Below the pieces are notes generated by a model. The model saw only the letters and a program-made list of their open reading frames with translations. It searched no databases and was not told the DNA's origin. Below, piece by piece: positions 7,714 to 11,708 of a DNA stretch of 11,708 nucleotides (positions are counted from its first letter, which is position 1; every line of letters begins with the position of its first letter). This DNA comes from an uncultured Alphaproteobacteria bacterium (GTDB lineage: Bacteria; Pseudomonadota; Alphaproteobacteria; Rickettsiales; UBA1997): the NCBI GenBank assembly GCA_903898475.1, contig CAIUFU010000111.1, positions 1-11,708 of the forward strand, given 5' to 3'. Position numbers and translations under genes: made by a program.

Positions 7714-7741
7714 ATTATTAAAAGCAGTGAATCAATGTCAA
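7714..7741 (-). promoter_or_regulatory. sigma-70 promoter of the aroG-ATPase-DUF4276-era-ubiG operon
   Basis: On the minus strand a perfect -35 TTGACA (7741-7736) is followed after 16 bp by AATAAT (7719-7714), a five-of-six match to TATAAT. Transcription would start near 7707 and give a leader of about 32 nt before the aroG ATG at 7675. No other equally good promoter was seen at the later gene junctions, which are too short to hold one outside coding sequence. Confidence 0.6.
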
Positions 7742-7860
7742 ATGATTCGACAGTAAGTTGGCAAAGCTTTTTCATTTTGTTGTCGAAAGGAAAAGGGATC
7801 TTGCGATTTCTTTCGAGAAAAATAATTTCAAGCAATCCTTCAACTCATCCATAAAAATTT

Positions 7861-8505
7861 ATGAAAAAATCACTCGCAATCATTCTTGCTGCCGCAACTT
7901 TTTATTCTTCTGCAGCCTTTGCCAAAACAGAGGGCAATTATTTTGGCATCAATATTCTTCACGTTTCGGCAAGTCACAAATATCGAGTGGCTGACCTTAC
8001 AGATAGCAGTCGTGGCAAATTTGATGATTCGGCAATTGGTTTTGGCGCGAGCTACAAACATGCATTTAACTTTGGAAAAACTTTTTTGGCTCCGGAACTA
8101 TTTTTTGATAAATTGGGAACTGTCGCAAGAGATAATACAAATCAGGCTGCTGTGGCCCAGCAGCCAAGCTCAATGGAGCTGCAATATCGCTACGGTGCTA
8201 AGCTTAATTTAGGATATGATTTAGAAGATAATTTAGCTGCCTATGTGACGGCAGGTACTGCTAATGTTGGTTTTCAATATAATTCTGAAGCTGCAGCTTC
8301 TGGAACAAATGGTCTTAAAAGCAATTCAACTTTCGGATACTTGTACGGACTTGGCGTTACATACAAAGCTAACAAAGACGTTGGGCTGAATCTGGAATAT
8401 AACAAACAAACAATAGAATCGAAAATTTCTAATGCTGGCAACGGCACTAATCGCCTCAGATCAAATATTGGGGTATTCAAAGTTGGCGCAGTTTTCGCTT
8501 TTTAA
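7861..8505 (+). CDS. outer-membrane beta-barrel protein (OmpA-like/opacity type)
   Basis: A 214-residue precursor. The first 21 residues form a clear Sec signal peptide: MKKS, then a hydrophobic core, with predicted cleavage after AFA before KTEGNYFG. The mature part has alternating short strands rich in Gly, Tyr and Phe (NYFGINILHVSASHKY, GFGASYKHAF, YRYGAKLNLGYDL, TFGYLYGLGVTYK, VGLNLEYNKQ), and ends FKVGAVFAF with the terminal Phe that the BAM machinery recognises. Size and strand pattern suit an 8-stranded barrel like OmpA/OmpX or the opacity and surface antigens of Rickettsiales and Holosporales; I cannot name a subfamily. No Shine-Dalgarno precedes the ATG, but the signal peptide supports this start. 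The stop directly abuts the stop of the convergent ybdD gene with no spacer. Confidence 0.85.
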   Translation: MKKSLAIILAAATFYSSAAFAKTEGNYFGINILHVSASHKYRVADLTDSSRGKFDDSAIGFGASYKHAFNFGKTFLAPELFFDKLGTVARDNTNQAAVAQQPSSMELQYRYGAKLNLGYDLEDNLAAYVTAGTANVGFQYNSEAAASGTNGLKSNSTFGYLYGLGVTYKANKDVGLNLEYNKQTIESKISNAGNGTNRLRSNIGVFKVGAVFAF

Positions 8506-8670
8506 CTAACAACAGCGATTAATTTTTTTGTTTCTGGCTTTGTCTTTGAGAAAAGATTTTTTGTCCAAAGCCTGTTTTTGCGGATGATTCTTTTGGTGGT
8601 TAGTTAGGTAATTTTGGTATGCAAAATTACCGTTTAGATGGTTCAAAATTAGAGAAAAAAACTGGCGCAT
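8506..8670 (-). CDS. ybdD: YbdD/YjiX (DUF466) family small protein, CstA partner
   Basis: A 54-residue protein read from the ATG at 8670. The same frame is open back to a TTG at 8781, which would overlap cstA by 14 nt and give 91 residues, but the added part does not resemble the family and runs through a palindrome. The core YQNYLTNHQKNHPQ, the KSFLKDKARNKK segment and the closing INRCC match the YbdD pattern: a Tyr/His-rich block, hP, an aromatic/basic block and a C-terminal double cysteine. YbdD genes sit next to cstA or btsT and are reported to be needed for pyruvate uptake in E. coli. Here it lies 98 nt after cstA on the same strand. No clear Shine-Dalgarno is present, so the start is the least certain part. 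Confidence 0.72.
   Translation of the reverse strand: MRQFFSLILNHLNGNFAYQNYLTNHQKNHPQKQALDKKSFLKDKARNKKINRCC
8536..8579 (+). terminator. possible terminator for the beta-barrel gene, inside ybdD
   Basis: GGCTTTG (8536-8542) pairs with CAAAGCC (8566-8572), and a smaller TCTTT/AAAGA stem can form inside the loop. The run TGTTTTTG follows on the plus strand. It lies 31 nt after the beta-barrel gene stop but within the coding sequence of the convergent ybdD. The 23-nt loop makes it a weak candidate. Confidence 0.3.
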
Positions 8671-8744
8671 TTTTAGGAAATTTGGTTGAAATTTAGATGC
8701 CGCTTCAAGCTTTGCTACAATGGACTTAATCGTGGTTTTTTTCA

Positions 8745-8768
8745 AATTGTTCCTCGCGAGGAACAATT
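8745..8768. repeat. perfect 24-bp palindrome between cstA and ybdD
   Basis: The left arm AATTGTTCCTCG is followed at once by its exact reverse complement, with no spacer. It begins at the last base of the cstA stop codon and lies upstream of the ybdD start. On the minus strand an A-run follows; on the plus strand CACTTTTTGG follows, so a terminator reading would suit the plus strand, where no gene needs it here. It may be an intercistronic hairpin that limits ybdD expression or protects cstA mRNA, a protein-binding site, or a copy of a dispersed palindromic element. Confidence 0.85.
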
Positions 8769-10765
8769 CACTTTTTGGCAAGTTTAAATTTAAAAAAGCT
8801 GCGAATTCCCTCGACTACCACAATCCACAAAATCGCTAAAAAACTCAGTGCAATTACGCCAACTAATTTTTGGTTAAAAATAACTTTTTTGGCGATTGCG
8901 ATATTTTCTTCTCCCACAACCAAACCGCCTTCAAGTTTTAATTGCCAAGCGTGGGCGAGGGCAAAAAAACCAATTTTAGCGTCAGAAGAAAAAACTTTTT
9001 CTAGCACCGCCCAACTCACATTTGTCAGCAAAAAAACCAAAGGAATGGCGGTAATAAAAAAGAATTTTCGCTGCTCACTTTTTAAAATAATCACAGTTGC
9101 CAAAACCAGAGCGATGCCTGCTAGCATTTGGTTCGACATTCCAAAAAGTGGCCACAAAATATTGATGCCGCCACTTGGATCAAGCACGCCCATGTAGAGA
9201 AAATAACCCCAAGCGCCAACGATTAGAAAGCTGGAAAAAAGTGAAGCTAAATTTGATTCGTGAAGTTTGCGGTCGCGAAAGCCTAACAAATCTTCAAGCA
9301 TGAAACGCGCCACACGAGTGCCGGCATCCAGCGTGGTTAAAATAAAAATCGCCTCAAACATTATTGCAAAATGGTACCACATTGAAAGCATGCTGGCGCC
9401 AAAAGCTGAAGAGAAAATTGTGGCCATTCCAACCGCTAGTGACGGGGCGCCGCCGGTTCTTGAAAATAAGGTGTTTTCGCCCATTTGCGCGGCAAGTTCT
9501 GACATTTTTTCTGTGGTGACGGGAAATCCCCAAGAAGTAATGGTTTGTGCTGCATCCGCGCCCAAAGCTGCTGCGGGCGAGTTGATGGCAAAGAAAATTC
9601 CTGGTTCCAAAACGCAAGCTGCAATCATTGCCATTATTGCCACGCATCCTTCAAGCAGCATGCTGCCGTAGCCGATGAGGCGCACGTCGCGTTCGTCGGA
9701 AATAATTTTTGGCGTGGTGCCAGATGCGACCAAAGCGTGAAATCCCGAAATTGCGCCGCAGGCAATTGTAATAAAAAGAAAGGGAAAAACCTTGCCGCTA
9801 AAGATCGGGCCAGTGCCGTCAATAAATTGGGTGAGGGCGGGCATTTGAATTTCGGGGTGAAAAATTAGTAGCGCGATTGCAAGCAAACCAATGGTTCCGA
9901 GTTTTAAGAAAGACGAAAGGTAATCACGCGGAGCCAAGAGCAGCCAAACTGGAAGCTTTGCTGCGGCAAATCCGTAAACAATGATTGCAATTGCCAAAAA
10001 TTTTCCGTCGCGGTCAAAAAAGGCTGAGAGGCTAGGGTCGTAGTGAATTATTTTGCCGCCGTAAACTGCGAGCAAAAATAAAATTACGCCAACCAAACTT
10101 GCTTCAACAACACCCGCGGGGCGAATGTAGTAAAGGTAAAGACCAACCAACATTGCAATTGGAATCGTCATTAAAACTGTGAAAGAACCCCACGGGCTGT
10201 GGGCTAGGGCTTTGACTACAACGAGTCCTAAAACGGCAATTAGAATAATAATAATGGCGAGAGTGCCAATCATTGCAGCGTAGCCGGCGGTTTTTCCGAC
10301 TTCGTCTTTGATGAGTTGGCCGAGCGATTTTCCGTCGCGCCTCATTGACGAAAATAAAATAATCATGTCTTGCACGGCGCCGGCAAACACTGATCCGATT
10401 AAGATCCACAAGGTGCCAGGTAAGTAACCAAATTGTGCGGCGAGAGTTGGGCCAATTAAAGGTCCGGGGCCTGCGATTGCGGCGAAATGGTGACCAAAAA
10501 CGATCCAGCGATTGGTTGGCACAAAATCTTTGCCGTCGTTAATGCGCTTTGCTGGCGTTGCTCTGCGGCCATCGAGGTGTAAAATTTTTGCGGCAATCCA
10601 CGCTGAGTAAAAACGGTACGCCACCAGCTGAATGCAGATGCAAGCGGTGATGAACCAAAGTGAAGAAATTTTTTCGCCGCGAATTAAGGCGATGCCACCA
10701 AAAGATGCGGCTCCTAAAATTCCGATGCAAATCCACGCAAAAATTTTTAGTAAATCTTTTTTCAT
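8768..10765 (-). CDS. cstA: CstA family carbon starvation / pyruvate-peptide transporter
   Basis: A 665-residue polytopic inner-membrane protein, somewhat shorter than E. coli CstA (about 700). The family signature is intact: ATPAKRINDGKDFVPTNRW (69-87), FGHHFAAIAGPGPLIGP (90-106), AAQFGYLPGTLW (109-120), GAVQD (129-133) and RRDGKSLGQ (142-150). More than a dozen hydrophobic segments follow, with conserved blocks near FHALVASGTTPK and FAIMFEAIFILTTLDAGTRVARF. CstA and the related BtsT are proton-linked carriers for pyruvate, with peptide uptake also reported, and help cells scavenge carbon when starved. The ATG at 10765 begins a short lysine-rich stretch and the first membrane helix; no Shine-Dalgarno is visible. 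ybdD follows on the same strand. Together they suggest import of pyruvate or small peptides, which would suit a host-associated or nutrient-poor life. The substrate cannot be read from the sequence. Confidence 0.95.
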   Translation of the reverse strand: MKKDLLKIFAWICIGILGAASFGGIALIRGEKISSLWFITACICIQLVAYRFYSAWIAAKILHLDGRRATPAKRINDGKDFVPTNRWIVFGHHFAAIAGPGPLIGPTLAAQFGYLPGTLWILIGSVFAGAVQDMIILFSSMRRDGKSLGQLIKDEVGKTAGYAAMIGTLAIIIILIAVLGLVVVKALAHSPWGSFTVLMTIPIAMLVGLYLYYIRPAGVVEASLVGVILFLLAVYGGKIIHYDPSLSAFFDRDGKFLAIAIIVYGFAAAKLPVWLLLAPRDYLSSFLKLGTIGLLAIALLIFHPEIQMPALTQFIDGTGPIFSGKVFPFLFITIACGAISGFHALVASGTTPKIISDERDVRLIGYGSMLLEGCVAIMAMIAACVLEPGIFFAINSPAAALGADAAQTITSWGFPVTTEKMSELAAQMGENTLFSRTGGAPSLAVGMATIFSSAFGASMLSMWYHFAIMFEAIFILTTLDAGTRVARFMLEDLLGFRDRKLHESNLASLFSSFLIVGAWGYFLYMGVLDPSGGINILWPLFGMSNQMLAGIALVLATVIILKSEQRKFFFITAIPLVFLLTNVSWAVLEKVFSSDAKIGFFALAHAWQLKLEGGLVVGEENIAIAKKVIFNQKLVGVIALSFLAILWIVVVEGIRSFFKFKLAKK

Positions 10766-10789
10766 TATATTTGATTGTAATTTTATTGT

Positions 10790-10807
10790 GATGATAAAAA
10801 AATCATC
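10790..10807. promoter_or_regulatory. A-rich inverted repeat in the divergent cstA/acidic-protein region
   Basis: GATGAT (10790-10795) and ATCATC (10802-10807) flank six A residues in the 116-bp gap between the divergent cstA and acidic-protein genes. The position, 25 nt before cstA and 75 nt before the other gene, would suit an operator acting on both. There is no T-run, and the AT-rich setting makes chance likely. No promoter in this gap is good enough to call. Confidence 0.25.
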
Positions 10808-10881
10808 GCAATTATTTCAGAAAATTCTTCAGTAGAAATCCCGCTTCGAAGCAACAAAATCAACATCTTTCAAAGGTTTTA

Positions 10882-11708
10882 ATGGCAGAAAAAAATACTC
10901 TTTCCATTTTGGAAACTATCAAGAAAAAAATGCTCAAACTTGATCGTAAAGAAGAGAAAACTAGCAGCGTTGTTAGTTCAAATGAAGAATTTCAATATAT
11001 CTCTTCAGGCAAGCAAAAAGAGGCTGCAAAGCCAGTTGAGGCAAAAGTTGAAGCTATTGCAGCAACAAATCCAACACCAAAATTTGAAGATAGTTTAGGG
11101 CTAGATCTGCCGGTGCAAGCAGCGCCAGTTAAGCAGCCAGAGAAGTCGAGCGGAATGGGAAGTTTTGATGATTTTAATCTTGATGATTTAGATTTGGATA
11201 ATGAGGAAAAAACTTTTGCTGCTCCGGCAAATCCTCCGGCAGCACCGGCTGCTGCTCAACCACAGGCAAAATTAGAAACTCGCGATCCTGAACTTGAAGA
11301 AGAGGATGCTGAAGAATTTGAAGATGATGCTGAAATGGACGAGGAAGAAGAGCAAGAAAATGCAGAAGAAGCGAAGCCAGATTTAGACTGGTTGGGCAAC
11401 CCATCAGACGTGGCTGAAGAAGAAGAGGAAATTGACGAACTGAATTTAGATGTTGATGTAAAATTAGACGAAAAAACTGAGGAAGTGGTGAAGAGTGACG
11501 AGCTTGATTTAGAGCATTTGGAAGAAGAGACGCACGAAGAAGTTAAAAAAGATGAGTTGGATCTAGAGCATTTAGATGACGATCTTGATCTAGAGCATTT
11601 AGATGAAGAGGAGCATGAAGAAACTCCTGCAGATTCTCAAGCTAAGATGGATGATTTAGATTTAGAGAATCTAGAAGACGATCTTGATCTAGAGCATTTA
11701 GATGAAGA
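10882..11708 (+). CDS. acidic repeat-rich protein of unknown function, truncated by the window edge
   Basis: An open frame from the ATG at 10882 to the end of the window (275 codons seen, no stop). AAAGG (10872-10876) ends 5 nt before the ATG. The first 25 residues are basic and possibly helical (LSILETIKKKMLKLDRKEEK), with no signal peptide, followed by NEEFQYISSGKQ. Residues about 50-135 are Ala/Pro-rich and low in complexity, including SFDDFNLDDLDLDNEE. From about 135 the chain is dominated by Glu and Asp, and from about 208 it repeats the hexapeptide LDLEHL. I do not recognise the family. The composition suggests a largely disordered, highly negative cytoplasmic protein; a scaffold or hub role (for example like polar organising proteins) is only a guess, and no PopZ signature is visible. 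Codon use looks ordinary for the window. Confidence 0.85.
   Translation, partial: MAEKNTLSILETIKKKMLKLDRKEEKTSSVVSSNEEFQYISSGKQKEAAKPVEAKVEAIAATNPTPKFEDSLGLDLPVQAAPVKQPEKSSGMGSFDDFNLDDLDLDNEEKTFAAPANPPAAPAAAQPQAKLETRDPELEEEDAEEFEDDAEMDEEEEQENAEEAKPDLDWLGNPSDVAEEEEEIDELNLDVDVKLDEKTEEVVKSDELDLEHLEEETHEEVKKDELDLEHLDDDLDLEHLDEEEHEETPADSQAKMDDLDLENLEDDLDLEHLDE
11503..11708 (+). repeat. LDLEHL coding repeats with recent duplication
   Basis: The hexapeptide LDLEHL (once LDLENL) is encoded at 11503, 11557, 11584, 11656 and 11683, with spacings of 18, 9, 24 and 9 codons. A 32-nt stretch at 11578-11609 recurs without change at 11677-11708, exactly 99 nt later, and the match is cut by the window edge. 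Identity at third codon positions points to recent duplication rather than selection alone. The repeat array probably continues past the window. Confidence 0.85.

Noticed and set aside
7641..7835. Minus-strand 64-codon frame upstream of aroG
   Set aside because: It spans the predicted aroG promoter, overlaps the aroG start and has no ribosome site or recognisable domain.
8775..9671. Plus-strand open frames of 134-140 codons opposite cstA
   Set aside because: They are antisense to conserved CstA membrane segments and show no domain, signal peptide or ribosome site; reading-frame shadows.
11174..11404. Minus-strand 76-codon frame opposite the acidic gene
   Set aside because: Complement of GAA/GAG-rich codons yields a Leu/Phe/Pro-rich translation with no features; the plus-strand frame has an RBS and coherent repeats.
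11503..11708. CRISPR-like or mobile repeat array
   Set aside because: Repeats are in frame, separated by multiples of three, and encode a continuous acidic protein; there are no unique spacers between conserved repeats.

Overview
The window looks like a low-GC alphaproteobacterial chromosome, possibly from a host-associated lineage (Rickettsiales or Holosporales-like). This is inferred from a class II DAHP synthase, UbiG (so ubiquinone and a Gram-negative proteobacterium), an outer-membrane beta-barrel protein, and a very large ankyrin-repeat protein of the kind common in intracellular bacteria. No rRNA, tRNA, CRISPR array or insertion sequence was seen.

Layout. (1) 125-2878, plus strand: a 917-residue protein with no signal peptide. 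It joins a long N-terminal domain, resembling DUF4804-type proteins of Legionella and similar bacteria, to about five ankyrin repeats; it is a candidate host-directed effector. A hairpin at 2889-2914 separates it from the convergent operon. (2) 7675-2900, minus strand: a compact five-gene run, class II DAHP synthase > AAA ATPase > DUF4276/TOPRIM-like protein > era > ubiG. A good sigma-70 promoter lies upstream (7714-7741). Gaps are 17 nt or less and two junctions overlap (ATGA and TAATG), so it is very probably one transcript. The AAA/DUF4276 pair is the odd member: it resembles two-gene ATPase plus TOPRIM-like effector modules, yet it sits inside housekeeping genes for aromatic synthesis, ribosome assembly and ubiquinone. 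(3) 7861-8505, plus strand: a secreted 8-stranded-type beta-barrel protein. (4) 10765-8506, minus strand: cstA followed by its small partner ybdD, a peptide-or-pyruvate uptake pair, with a perfect 24-bp palindrome between them. (5) 10882 to the window edge, plus strand: the first 275 codons of a strongly acidic, repeat-rich protein of unknown function.

The best lead for an undescribed system is the AAA ATPase/DUF4276 pair at 4516-6308. Next come the DUF4804-like/ankyrin protein and the acidic LDLEHL-repeat protein. All functional calls come from reading motifs; no database search was possible.
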